DNA of 64,000 nt, from NCBI GenBank assembly GCA_023150935.1, contig JAKLJW010000006.1, positions 1 to 64,000 on the forward strand, given 5' to 3'. A model generated the notes under the pieces. The model searched no databases and was not told the origin of the DNA. It was given only the letters and a program-made list of their open reading frames with translations. This document shows positions 8,896 to 17,468 of the stretch, piece by piece. Source of the DNA: Candidatus Binatia bacterium (GTDB lineage: Bacteria > Desulfobacterota > Binatia > HRBIN30). The stretch's first letter is position 1. Each line of letters begins with the position of its first letter. The position numbers were made by a program, and so were the translations under genes.

Positions 8896-10883
8896 TCACT
8901 CACCGCACTCGCCACCGATACGGACGTACCCTTCCGTGGCCGCGCTTTCGAGAACTCGGCCTAGCCGGCCGGCCACGATGGGTTTGGCAATCGCGAGAGA
9001 GGATTTCTCGCCCGCGCTGCCAACGATCTCGAAGCGACACGTTACTAAGGTGCCATCGTGCAGCACGGTGCCACCGCTGTCGAAGACAATGACCCGGAGT
9101 CGCCCGTCGTGAACGAGGTTGGTGTGGGCGCCCCCGCGGTAATCTGACTCGCCGGGCACGCACGCCATAAGGGGATCGGCCGGGCTCAGCGATGACGCGT
9201 CGTAGAGCAGGTCGAATTGGACACCATGCACCGCTGCCTCTCCGCCGTACATCGCGATCGGGACTTCCACGACTCGCTCCGCGCACGTGGAAACGGAGTC
9301 GACCGCGAGCGTGACCAATGGAGCAGCGGGCCCCTCGGCCGTCGCCATCGCTGTGCAGGTGATGCACTGGCCCGGTGCCACATTGAGGCATGCTGAGACC
9401 TTTGCCTGGGCCCCTGTCCCTTCATATGCCCCGATGTCGTAGGCGCCACCGCCCGGCTCGGGTCGCCCGTGGGCGTCAGCATCGCAGCAACCCGCCCGAC
9501 ATACTGGCAGCGGCGCGAAGCTGCTCGGCGGCAGTCCCCAATTGGAGCCTGCGCTGCTCGTCGTAAGGTGTCGGCCATCCCCCTGGAAAGACGGCAGGCT
9601 CGTCTGCGTGCGGTCGTGCACGTCGAAGTCGTTGGCGGCCCCCACGGCAGCAATGATTTCGTCCACCGTTACCGTCCGGTCGCCGTTGAGATCCCCCTGA
9701 TAACAAGCGGAGAGCGGTTGCAGGCCATTGGCGATGCCCGTCATGATCAAGATCTCGTCCACGGCCACCGAGAAGTCGTAATCGCAGTCACCTACTGCGT
9801 CGCACATGCCGAGGGTCTGATCGGAGCTGCAGTCGCGCGGCGTTCCCGCGCGGTCGAAGTAACGCACCCGCGGACCGGCATCCGCCCGCGCCACGACGTC
9901 GCGGGTCCAGCGGATTTCGCCGCCCGACCCGTCAGGTGGGTTTCCCGACCCCGTATACTTCTTGGAGTACACCCACATGATCGAGTTACTACCCGTGATG
10001 ATCGTGTTGTGGATACGGAGGTTGAAGCCAAGTACCCGACTATCGTTCCCCCCAGCTTGGATCCGCGGGTTTGGGCTTGCGGTGTTCCGGATCGTGCTAG
10101 TCAGGACCGTCACCTCGCCGACCACGGTCGACGGCGCCGAGCCCGCTGGTGGGCCGACGGCTACCCCAGCATTGGTGTTGTTCGCGGCATAGACGTTTTC
10201 GAGCTGGGCCGACATGCTGACTTTGAAACCGTTCTGCCCGTTCCCCGTTGCCTCCGCGTCCAGGAAGCGGGCAACGGGCGCGCTCAACGGGGTCGGCGTC
10301 GGGGCCGGCGCTGCCTGAATGTCGTAGCCGTCGTCGCCGCCCACGGCACCGTTGCCGGTCGCAACGGTGCGGTCGAAGGTGAGGTTCGACACCCGGTTGT
10401 TTGCCGAGGGGACCACGAAGCCGTCCCGCGCGCACTGGATGGCTTGCGCCGCGCGAAACACAATGTCGGAGGTCGGTGCTGCCGACGTACCGCTGATCAG
10501 AAAGCCGTTGCCGGCGCTACCCTGAACCCTTCCGCCATCCACGAGGACGCCGCTGCAACCGCCGATCCTCATGCCCAACTGGTGGGCGCCTTCGACAATG
10601 ACGTTCTTGATGACGATGTTGCTGGCGTTCCCACCAACCTTCAGGGTGTCATTGAAGAGCATGCTCCCGCTCGGCTGGAAGGTGAAGTTCTCGACCTCCA
10701 GGTTCCTTACTCCGCCCTGGATCACGAACCCGTCGGTATTGTGCTGCTGCGGAATGACGACGACCGGCCCGGGGTCTCCGCGAAAGATCGTGCAGGCGGC
10801 TTTGCAGCTTGAGTCGGAACCGGCGCCAAGACGAGTAACATCAAGACGGGCGCGATCGGAAGGACGATCTGACGATCACTCAC
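8896..10883 (-). CDS. Exported beta-helix/dockerin/cohesin-like protein, apparent frameshift after signal peptide
   Basis: The gene starts at GTG 10883, preceded by GGGAGG six bases upstream, and encodes a signal peptide ending near APVPTQA. The continuation is in another frame, open from the stop at 10876 down to 8896. The two frames overlap over 10722-10876, and the join most likely falls at 10795-10835, giving about 650 residues in total. The second frame reads SCKAACTIFRGDPGP and then parallel beta-helix repeats (N/V-rich, ending near a Thr-Pro stretch). A dockerin-like pair of EF-hand loops follows (DCDYDFSVAVDEI and DLNGDRTVTVDEI), then a Cys-rich link and a C-terminal cohesin-like domain. 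No enzyme residues are recognised; the role is probably extracellular binding or assembly. The frameshift may be a real lesion, an assembly error or recoding. Confidence 0.75.
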
Positions 10884-10922
10884 AGGAACCTCCCGTGGTG
10901 CCCTTGCTGCCGCCCTGTGAGA

Positions 10923-10951
10923 ACAATCCTGCCACGGACGGGACTTGTCAA
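10923..10951 (-). promoter_or_regulatory. Sigma70-type promoter for the beta-helix gene
   Basis: On the minus strand a perfect -35 TTGACA (10946-10951) is separated by 17 bases from GATTGT (10923-10928). It sits about 40 bases upstream of the GTG at 10883, which has a strong Shine-Dalgarno sequence. The spacing is ideal; the -10 box is weak. Confidence 0.5.
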
Positions 10952-11289
10952 CGGCGTTCTCCTCGCCCGGGCGCCACATGAACCCAAGGTGCCGAACGCC
11001 ATTGGCGTCCATCACCCGGCTTGCCAGACCCCTGCGGCCCCGAACCCACGGCCGGGTGCTCCAGCCGTCGTCAGGCAGGGTCCGGACATCCGACCCGGTG
11101 GCTCGCCATAGGTAAGCGCCTCATCGAGGACCTCGATGCGCTCGTCGCTCAACTCGGCGACGCCTGAACCCGCGGTAGAGACCGGACACGACTGGTATAC
11201 GCGACGCCCCCCGATTGCCGTACCTGGGCTCTTCCGGTACCTGAACTCATCCACCCAGTTGCGGCGCCGGCCGCCGGAGAGGGCACACC
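10952..11289. other. Intergenic stretch, no gene recognised
   Basis: About 340 bases between the divergent beta-helix and enoyl-CoA hydratase genes. Short frames exist on both strands; one, at 11012-11311 minus, reads LSDERIEVLDEALTYGEPPG near its end, but none resembles a known family or has a convincing start. Confidence 0.4.
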
Positions 11290-12069
11290 ATGGGTTACGA
11301 GCGCGTTTCACTCGACTTCGACGGCAAGGTTGCCGTCCTCAAGTTCAATCACCCCGAGGTTCTGAACGCCATTGGCGGGCAGATGCTCGACGATATGCTT
11401 GCGGCGTTGCGCGAGGTTGGCGCGAAGGGAACGGCAGTGCGTTGCTTGCTGTTGACGGGCGAGGGGCGCGCCTTCTGTTCCGGGGCCAACCTGACCGATC
11501 GCGCCATTCGCACCAGTGCCGCCGAGGTGCTGCGCACGCGCTACCATCCGATCTTCTGCATGCTGCGCGATCTCGACATGCCGATGGTGACCGCCGTCCA
11601 CGGCGCCGCTGCCGGGGTGGGCATGAGCTTCGCCCTCATGGCCGACATGGTATGCGCCTCGAAGGACGCCTACTTCCTGCAAGCCTTCGCGAAGATCGGC
11701 CTGGTGCCGGACGGCGGCGCGACTTTCCTGCTGCCGCGGCTCATTGGCTGGGGCCGGGCCGTGGAATTGTCGATGCTCGCCGAGCGGCTGCCCGCCGATA
11801 AGGCTTACGAGTGGGGCCTCATCAATCGCCTTTACGACGATCGCGAGGCCTTGATGGCAGGCGCCATGGAGCTGGCGCGCCGCCTCGCCGACGGCCCGCG
11901 CGCGCTCGGCCTGATCAGGCGTTTGTACTGGAGCACATGGACCAATGCCTACGAGCAGCAGCTCGATCTCGAAGCGCGCATGCAAGACGCCGCCGGCAAC
12001 ACCCAGGACTTCCGCGAGGGCGTCATGGCGTTCTACGAAAAGCGGCCGGCGAAGTTCACGGGGGAATGA
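11290..12069 (+). CDS. Enoyl-CoA hydratase/isomerase (crotonase fold, PaaG-like)
   Basis: 259-residue crotonase-superfamily enzyme acting on an acyl-CoA in the cytoplasm. The oxyanion-hole segments FCSGANL (about residue 62) and HGAAAGVGMS (about 105) are present. The catalytic loop reads AFAKIGLVPDGGATFLLPRL. This form, without the Glu164 of rat hydratase, is typical of PaaG-type isomerases and related proteins, so double-bond or ring isomerisation is as likely as hydration. It heads a same-strand run with a TesB thioesterase and an acyl-CoA dehydrogenase, which points to fatty-acid or aromatic acyl-CoA catabolism. The substrate cannot be read from sequence. Confidence 0.9.
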   Translation: MGYERVSLDFDGKVAVLKFNHPEVLNAIGGQMLDDMLAALREVGAKGTAVRCLLLTGEGRAFCSGANLTDRAIRTSAAEVLRTRYHPIFCMLRDLDMPMVTAVHGAAAGVGMSFALMADMVCASKDAYFLQAFAKIGLVPDGGATFLLPRLIGWGRAVELSMLAERLPADKAYEWGLINRLYDDREALMAGAMELARRLADGPRALGLIRRLYWSTWTNAYEQQLDLEARMQDAAGNTQDFREGVMAFYEKRPAKFTGE

Positions 12070-12094
12070 GGTTGGGGAGAGGTTTCTAAGCACG

Positions 12095-12892
12095 ATGAAT
12101 TCCGTCGATTTCCGCACCATGATGGACCTCGAGCCGCACGGGCCCGACACCTTCGTCGGCACCGGGCCTCAGTACCCCTGGGGCGGGCTGTACGGCGGTC
12201 AGATCGTCGCGCAGGCCCTGCGGGCGGCCTCGCTGACGATCGACACCGGCTTTCAGGTGCACTCGTTGCACGCCTACTTCATTCGTCGCGGCGACGCCAC
12301 CGAACCGATTCGACTCGAAGTGGACCGCATTCGCAACGGCCGCAGCTTCCTCACCCGGCGCGTCGTGGCGCGGCAGTCGATCGGCGCTATCCTGAACATG
12401 TCCGCCTCGTTCCAGACGCCGGAAGCGGGGGCCGACGTGCAGACCGAGGCAATACCGCCGGTGGCAGGGCCGGCGGGACTGAGCGCGGACGCCTGGGGTT
12501 CCCTCGTGGAACGGCGCTTCCTGCCCGAGGACATCGGCCCGGGCCGGGTCGGCGCCTGGATGCGCCTGACGGAAGATCTCGGGGACGATCCGCTGCTCAA
12601 CGCCTGCGGCATCGCCTACTTGTCGGACGACCTGCCCACGGATGCCGTCGTGGCCCGTCATCCGCTGCGACCGCCGCCGGGCTCGACCGAGCGGCGCTTC
12701 TGGAACGCCAGCCTCGATCACGCCATCTGGTTCCACTACCCGACACGGGCGGTCGACTGGCACCTGCACGATTTCGCCTGTCGCGGCCTTACCGGCACGC
12801 GCGGCCTGTCGATCGGTTCGATCTTCGATGCCGCCGGCCGGCACGTGGCGACGGTGTCGCAGGAAGTGGTCATTCGCGCCCGACGCGAGTGA
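12095..12892 (+). CDS. tesB: Acyl-CoA thioesterase II (TesB family)
   Basis: 265-residue double-hotdog thioesterase that hydrolyses acyl-CoA to free acid and CoA. The N-terminal half has the family motif YGGQIVAQALRAA (about residues 34-46) and the hotdog strand VHSLHAYFIRRGD. The C-terminal half carries the Asp of SLDHAIWFH and the Gln of GRHVATVSQE, two members of the Asp-Thr/Ser-Gln catalytic set. ATG 12095 has GGGGAGAGG upstream; the frame extends further upstream only through the preceding gene. It lies 25 bases after the crotonase gene, in a probable acyl-CoA catabolic operon. A role in releasing CoA from dead-end acyl-CoAs is inferred. Confidence 0.9.
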   Translation: MNSVDFRTMMDLEPHGPDTFVGTGPQYPWGGLYGGQIVAQALRAASLTIDTGFQVHSLHAYFIRRGDATEPIRLEVDRIRNGRSFLTRRVVARQSIGAILNMSASFQTPEAGADVQTEAIPPVAGPAGLSADAWGSLVERRFLPEDIGPGRVGAWMRLTEDLGDDPLLNACGIAYLSDDLPTDAVVARHPLRPPPGSTERRFWNASLDHAIWFHYPTRAVDWHLHDFACRGLTGTRGLSIGSIFDAAGRHVATVSQEVVIRARRE

Positions 12893-12947
12893 TTCGCTGC
12901 CCGCCGTTCGTTGTCCCCTATCGACCGCCTTGTTATAGACTCGCCCG

Positions 12948-14204
12948 ATGGATTTCTCGCTGAGCGATCGCTGCAAGGAGTACCGGGAACGCCTCCTGGC
13001 GTTCATGGAATCGCACATCTACCCGAACGAATCCGTGTACGAGGAGCAACTGCTCGCCGGCGGCGACCCGCACGGGCATCCTCCGATTATGGAAGAGCTC
13101 AAGGCCGAAGCGAAGCGGCGCGGACTCTGGAACCTCTTCCATCCCCACAAGGAGTGGGGCCCCGGTCTGAAGAACGCCGAGTACGCCCCGCTCGCCGAAA
13201 TCATGGGTCGCAGCCCGATCGCCTCGGAAACCTGCAACTGCTCGGCCCCCGACACCGGCAACATGGAAGTGCTGACGATGTTCGGCACTCCGGCACAGCA
13301 GCAGCAATGGCTCCGTCCGCTGCTCGACGGCGAGATCCGTTCCGCGTTCGGCATGACCGAACCCGGGGTGGCCAGCTCCGACGCCACCAATATCGCCATG
13401 CGCATCGAACGGCACGGCGACCACTACGTGCTCAACGGCCGCAAGTGGTGGACCTCGAACATCTACCATCCCAACTGCAAGATCATGATCACGATGGGGA
13501 AAACCGACCCGTCGGCCCCCACGCACCGGCAGCAAAGCATGGTGCTCGTACCGGTGGACACGCCCGGCGTGACCGTGCAGCGCAACCTGACGGTTTTCGG
13601 CTACGTCGACCAGGAAGGGCACGGCGAAGTCGTCTACGACAACGTCCGGGTCCCGGCCTCGAACCTCGTCGGCACCGAGGGTGACGGCTTTCTCATCAGT
13701 CAGGCACGCCTCGGGCCGGGCCGCATCCATCACTGCATGCGCACCATCGGGGCCGCGGAACGCGCCCTTGACCTCATGTGCCGGCGGGCGCTCAACCGTA
13801 CGACCTTCGGCCGCCGCGTCGCCGAACGGGCGAACATCCAGGATTGGATCGCGGAAGCGCGCGTCGAGATCGAGATGATCCGGTTGCTGACCATGAAGAC
13901 GGCGTGGCTGATGGACACCGCCGGCAACAAGGGCGCCCGGACGGAAGTGGCGGCGATCAAGGTGGCGGCCCCGAACGTCGCCCTGAAGATCATCGACCGG
14001 GCTATTCAGGTGCACGGCGGCGGCGGGGTGTGCCAGGACTTCCCGCTGGCGCGCATGTACGCCCACATTCGCACGCTGCGTCTCGCCGACGGGCCGGACG
14101 AAGTTCACAAGATGGTCATTGCCCGGCGCGAGTTGCGGCGGTTCGATCCGGAGTTCCGCACCGACGCGCCCAACGAATTGGCCTCGGGCAGCGGGAAAGG
14201 GTAA
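12948..14204 (+). CDS. Acyl-CoA dehydrogenase (ACAD10/11-like)
   Basis: 418-residue FAD enzyme performing alpha,beta-dehydrogenation of an acyl-CoA. The N-terminal helical domain runs to about residue 125. It is followed by the FAD/substrate segment [16 protein letters not shown], the beta domain with NGRKWWTSN, and a C-terminal helical domain ending in the signature [14 protein letters not shown] and [12 protein letters not shown]. This last form is typical of the larger ACAD10/ACAD11-like bacterial enzymes, which often take medium or long and sometimes hydroxylated acyl chains. It is third in the acyl-CoA cluster, 55 bases after tesB. Electron transfer would go through ETF, which is not in this window. 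Confidence 0.93.
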   Translation: MDFSLSDRCKEYRERLLAFMESHIYPNESVYEEQLLAGGDPHGHPPIMEELKAEAKRRGLWNLFHPHKEWGPGLKNAEYAPLAEIMGRSPIASETCNCSAPDTGNMEVLTMFGTPAQQQQWLRPLLDGEIRSAFGMTEPGVASSDATNIAMRIERHGDHYVLNGRKWWTSNIYHPNCKIMITMGKTDPSAPTHRQQSMVLVPVDTPGVTVQRNLTVFGYVDQEGHGEVVYDNVRVPASNLVGTEGDGFLISQARLGPGRIHHCMRTIGAAERALDLMCRRALNRTTFGRRVAERANIQDWIAEARVEIEMIRLLTMKTAWLMDTAGNKGARTEVAAIKVAAPNVALKIIDRAIQVHGGGGVCQDFPLARMYAHIRTLRLADGPDEVHKMVIARRELRRFDPEFRTDAPNELASGSGKG

Positions 14205-14232
14205 GGGCTGGGGCAAGGGCTGGGGAGCACAA

Positions 14233-14955
14233 ATGGGACGCATCTTCGAAACCCGCAAGCACACGATGTTCGCGCGCTGGGACCGCATGGCGAAGGCGTT
14301 CACGCGCATCGGCAAGGAAATCGCCATCGCCGTCAAGACCGGCGGACCCGACCCGACTTCCAATCCGCGCCTGCGCCGCGTCATCCAGAACGCCCGCGCC
14401 GTCAACATGCCGAAGGACAAGGTCGAGTCGGCAATCAAGCGGGCGGCCGGGCGCGACGCGGCGGACTATGCGGAAATCCTTTACGAAGGTTACGCGTCAC
14501 ACGGCGTCGCCGTTCTGGTCGAGGCCGCCACCGACAATCCGACTCGGACAGTGGCAAGCCTGCGCAACATCTTCGGCAAGAACGGCGGCAACCTCGGCAC
14601 CAGCGGCAGCGTCGGCTTCCTGTTCAAGCGCATGGGAGTCTTCCGCCTCGACCCGGCGGGCATCGATCAGGAGACGCTCGAGCTCGACCTGATCGATCAC
14701 GGCCTCGAAGAGATGGGCGAGAGCACCGGCGAGAAAGGCGAGCCGCAACTGGTAATCCGCTGCGCCTTCAACGATTTCGGTCGCCTGCAAAAGGCGCTCG
14801 AGGACCGCGGCATCAAGCCGTTATCGTCGGAGTCGGAGTACATCCCGGTCACCCCGACCGAACTGGACGAGGAGAGCGCCAAGGACGTCCTCAAGCTGGT
14901 CGACGCCGTGGAACAGGACGACGACGTGCAGAAGGTGTTTCATAACCTGGTATAG
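14233..14955 (+). CDS. YebC/PmpR-family protein (YeeN-like variant)
   Basis: 240-residue member of the YebC/TACO1 family. Members were long annotated as transcription regulators, and recent work links the family to relief of ribosome stalling. The N-terminus ([19 protein letters not shown]) is the variant seen in YeeN-like and Bacteroidetes-type paralogues, not the classical MAGHSKWANIKHRK form. The core [16 protein letters not shown] and [14 protein letters not shown] motifs are intact. ATG 14233 is preceded by GGGGAG with good spacing. It lies 28 bases after the acyl-CoA dehydrogenase but is functionally unrelated. Transcription probably ends in the gap facing waaA. Confidence 0.92.
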   Translation: MGRIFETRKHTMFARWDRMAKAFTRIGKEIAIAVKTGGPDPTSNPRLRRVIQNARAVNMPKDKVESAIKRAAGRDAADYAEILYEGYASHGVAVLVEAATDNPTRTVASLRNIFGKNGGNLGTSGSVGFLFKRMGVFRLDPAGIDQETLELDLIDHGLEEMGESTGEKGEPQLVIRCAFNDFGRLQKALEDRGIKPLSSESEYIPVTPTELDEESAKDVLKLVDAVEQDDDVQKVFHNLV

Positions 14956-14981
14956 CGGCGCCCCGACGCGCCACCGGCCCC

Positions 14982-14998
14982 ACCAGCCTTTGGGCTGG
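14982..14998. terminator. Small hairpin between convergent genes
   Basis: CCAGCC (14983-14988) and GGCTGG (14993-14998) form a 6-bp stem with a 4-base loop between the converging yebC-like and waaA genes. No T-run follows, so termination is only suggested by position. Confidence 0.3.
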
Positions 14999-15051
14999 CG
15001 GTCAATAGCTTCTACCGGGACGCCCGCGGGCAGGCGTCGCAGGGCGGCCAC

Positions 15052-16371
15052 TCAGGCCGGCTCATCCACCCAGCGACCCACGAACGCCGCCGTGCGCGCG
15101 GCAACGTCCGCGTGCGCCGCTACGACCCCGCGTCCGCGCTCGCCCGCCTCCGCCGCTGCCGCCTCGTCGGCCACATACCTCGTCCACACGGCCGACAACT
15201 CCCCTGCGCTCTCGATGCGCACCGCTCCGCCGGCAGCGAGTAAAGCCTCGGCCCACAAGGCGACGTTGGCCGTGTGCGGGCCAAAGGCCACCGGCTTGCC
15301 GCACAGAGCCGGCTCGGCCACGTTGTGCCCCCCCACTGCCGCCACCGTGCCACCGACGAACACCGCGCGCGCCGCCGGCAACAGGCCCGGCAGCTCCCCG
15401 ACCGTATCGAGCAACAACACCTGCACGTCCGCCGGCACCGCACCCATCACCGCCGTGCGCCGCGCGCGGCGCAGACCCGTCGCGGCCACCAACCGGTCCA
15501 CTTCATCGAAGCGCTCGGGCCGCCGCGGCGCCACCACGAGCAGCAGCGCCGGATGCCTCGCCCACAGCGACGCACAGGCGTCGAGCACGAGTCGCTCCTC
15601 ACCCGCGTGGGTGCTGGCAGCAATCAGAACCGGACGCGCGCCGAAATCGATCGCGGCCCGACCGACAGGCACCGCCCCCGCACTGGAACGGGCGAACTTC
15701 AGGTTGCCGATGACCTCGACCCGGTCGGCGGGTGCACCCAGGCTTACGATCCGGGCCGCATCGGCGGCCGACTGCATCGCGAAACCGTCGACCTGCGCGA
15801 ACACCGCCTTGGTTAACCAGCGCACCCAGCCGTATCGCCGCGCCGCACGCTCGGAGATGCGACCGCTAACGATCACCCGAGGCACGCCTGCTCGACGCGC
15901 GGCGCGGATCAGTCCCGGCCAGATCTCCGTCTCCATGATAACCAGTGCCCGCGGGTGAAGTTGCCGCACGACCCGGTCGACAATACCGGCCGGATCGACC
16001 GGCAGCAGCATCGCGCCGGCGACCGGAAGACTGGTCCGTGCCACCTCACGGCCGGTGGCCGTAGTGGTCGATACCAACCGCGGCACGCCCGGATACCGCT
16101 GCCGGAGTTCGCGCAGCAGCGGCTCGGCTGCCAGCGCTTCGCCGACCGACGCCGCGTGAACCCAGATGGGACGGTCGAGGGCGCGCACCGACGCTGGCAA
16201 GCAACCCAGCCGCTCGCGCAATCCGCTACCGTGGCGGCTCAACGCCAGCACGGGCAACACGGGCAGAGCCAGCACGCCGAACAGGGCCGCCACGGTGTCG
16301 TAGACGGCGTAGCTAACCTTACCGGCGGCGTCCCCCGCGTCGCGTCGGCGCCATGCGCCGGACGGGTTCAT
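15052..16371 (-). CDS. waaA: 3-deoxy-D-manno-octulosonic acid (Kdo) transferase
   Basis: 439-residue GT30 enzyme that adds Kdo from CMP-Kdo to the lipid A precursor at the inner face of the inner membrane. An N-terminal membrane helix (VAALFGVLALPVLPVLAL) is followed by IWVHAASVGEALAAEPLL, whose Glu is the catalytic base of the family. ALVIMETEIWPGLIRAARR and the CMP-binding half with EVIGNLKF follow. The ATG overlaps the stop of the upstream acyltransferase (ATGA at 16368-16371), indicating translational coupling at the end of the lipid A cluster. Mono- or bifunctionality cannot be read from sequence. No Kdo synthesis genes are in the window. Confidence 0.95.
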   Translation of the reverse strand: MNPSGAWRRRDAGDAAGKVSYAVYDTVAALFGVLALPVLPVLALSRHGSGLRERLGCLPASVRALDRPIWVHAASVGEALAAEPLLRELRQRYPGVPRLVSTTTATGREVARTSLPVAGAMLLPVDPAGIVDRVVRQLHPRALVIMETEIWPGLIRAARRAGVPRVIVSGRISERAARRYGWVRWLTKAVFAQVDGFAMQSAADAARIVSLGAPADRVEVIGNLKFARSSAGAVPVGRAAIDFGARPVLIAASTHAGEERLVLDACASLWARHPALLLVVAPRRPERFDEVDRLVAATGLRRARRTAVMGAVPADVQVLLLDTVGELPGLLPAARAVFVGGTVAAVGGHNVAEPALCGKPVAFGPHTANVALWAEALLAAGGAVRIESAGELSAVWTRYVADEAAAAEAGERGRGVVAAHADVAARTAAFVGRWVDEPA

Positions 16372-17090
16372 GGTGCCGCCGCCCCGTCACCGTCGAACGC
16401 GTTGCCGACCCGCGCTTCGGCTTCGCGGGTGATGGCGTTAAGCCGCGCTTCCAGCTCCGCCCGCAACCCCTCGACCTCGTCGTCGGTCGCCTCGCGCGGC
16501 ACGTGCAGCGGTTCGCCAACGACATAAACGACGCGGGCAAACGGCAAGGGCAGGATGAGGCGGTCCCAACTGCGCAGCCGGCGCCGGCGGGTCGCCGCAA
16601 AGCTCACCGGGTAGATCGGCGCCCCGGTAACCCGCGCGAGGTGGATCACGCCCGCCTTGGCAACGTACCGCGGGCCGCGTGGACCGTCAGGCACGACCGC
16701 CAGGTCGTAGCCATCGCGGTACGCCCGCACCAATTGCAGGAACCCGCGCGCACCGCCGCGCGACGCCGAGCCTCGTACCGAATGGATCCCCCATCTGGCC
16801 AGGGCCCGTGTGGCGATCTCCCCGTCCCGGCTCTGGCTGTTCATGATGCAGAGTTTTCCACCCCGATACGGGATCGGCATCATCACGAGCCGGTTATGCC
16901 AGAAGGCGATAATACTCTGTTCGCGGCTTTCCCAGCGCCGCAGCAGCGCCTCGGCGCGCAGCAGCTCCACCCGCACCGTGAGCTGCAGCAGGCGCAGGCC
17001 GCCGCTGATCGCACGCGGACCCAGCTCCATGAGCAGCCACAGGAAGAACCCTTCGCGCCACCACCGGCGCCGCCCCGTACTCCCACCCAC
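16368..17090 (-). CDS. Lysophospholipid acyltransferase-like protein (DUF374 family)
   Basis: About 240 residues of the DUF374 branch of LPLAT acyltransferases. The family signature IIAFWHNRLVMMP carries the catalytic His; it is followed by NSQSRDGEIATRALARWG, VRGSASRGGARGFLQLV and VPDGPRGPRYVAKAGVIHLA. These proteins sit beside waaA and msbA in many Gram-negatives and are thought to acylate lipid A or a related lipid. GTG 17090 is a guess: the frame continues upstream into repeat DNA of no coding character, and no strong ribosome site is seen. The 3' end overlaps waaA by four bases. The acyl donor and acceptor are unknown. Confidence 0.85.
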   Translation of the reverse strand: MGGSTGRRRWWREGFFLWLLMELGPRAISGGLRLLQLTVRVELLRAEALLRRWESREQSIIAFWHNRLVMMPIPYRGGKLCIMNSQSRDGEIATRALARWGIHSVRGSASRGGARGFLQLVRAYRDGYDLAVVPDGPRGPRYVAKAGVIHLARVTGAPIYPVSFAATRRRRLRSWDRLILPLPFARVVYVVGEPLHVPREATDDEVEGLRAELEARLNAITREAEARVGNAFDGDGAAAP

Positions 17091-17139
17091 CGTCGTTATC
17101 CGTCCTTCCCTACTCAGCGCGGGCTGCGCCCGCAACCCA

Positions 17140-17211
17140 TTGCGGATTGCGGAATGCGGATTGCGGAACTCATGAATCCGTCGTCCGCATTCCGAAATCC
17201 GCATTCCGAAA
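17140..17211. repeat. Hairpin with 7-mer-periodic arms (element D)
   Basis: The left arm, 17140-17167, is built from units GCGGATT/GCGGAAT. The right arm, 17184-17211, is its reverse complement at 23 of 28 positions, around a 16-base loop containing an ATG. It lies between the acyltransferase and msbA. The architecture, short-period tandem motifs facing each other as an inverted repeat, matches elements A-C at 32428-36113, but the loop carries no protein signature. Confidence 0.75.
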
Positions 17212-17289
17212 TTCTTCGCACCATGAGACGAACTCGCGAACGAGTAACACAGCACGGGCTGCCGCCCGCAACCCAAAGCGAACAACCAG

Positions 17290-17402
17290 CCCGTTCGCCC
17301 CGAGTAGGAGCCCTTCCCCTGGGCTCCGTATCAAGGGGCGCGCCCCTGCCGAGCCTGTCCCTCGATACGCGCCAGAAGAAGGCGCTACTCGGGACGAACG
17401 GG
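17290..17402. repeat. Palindromic repeat with 18-bp arms
   Basis: Arms CCCGTTCGCCCCGAGTAG (17290-17307) and CTACTCGGGACGAACGGG (17385-17402) are complementary at 17 of 18 positions. A nested GTATC...GATAC pair lies inside. The motif resembles the dispersed intergenic palindromes of the CCGTTCG...CGAACGG type seen in many genomes. With element D it fills the gap of about 380 bases between the acyltransferase and msbA, which has no recognisable gene. Confidence 0.75.
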
Positions 17403-17468
17403 AAGGCACTGCCGCTCCATGCCCCGAAGATTTCTTCGCGTCGTGCGCGCACACTCGGAAATCGTAAA

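Noticed and set aside
11012-11311. Minus-strand frame of 99 codons before the crotonase gene
   Set aside because: No plausible start, unusual composition and no recognisable family; it overlaps the crotonase 5' end.
10995-11376. 14-base direct repeat GAACGCCATTGGCG (about 10995 and 11363)
   Set aside because: One copy is inside conserved crotonase coding sequence; two short copies alone do not show an element.
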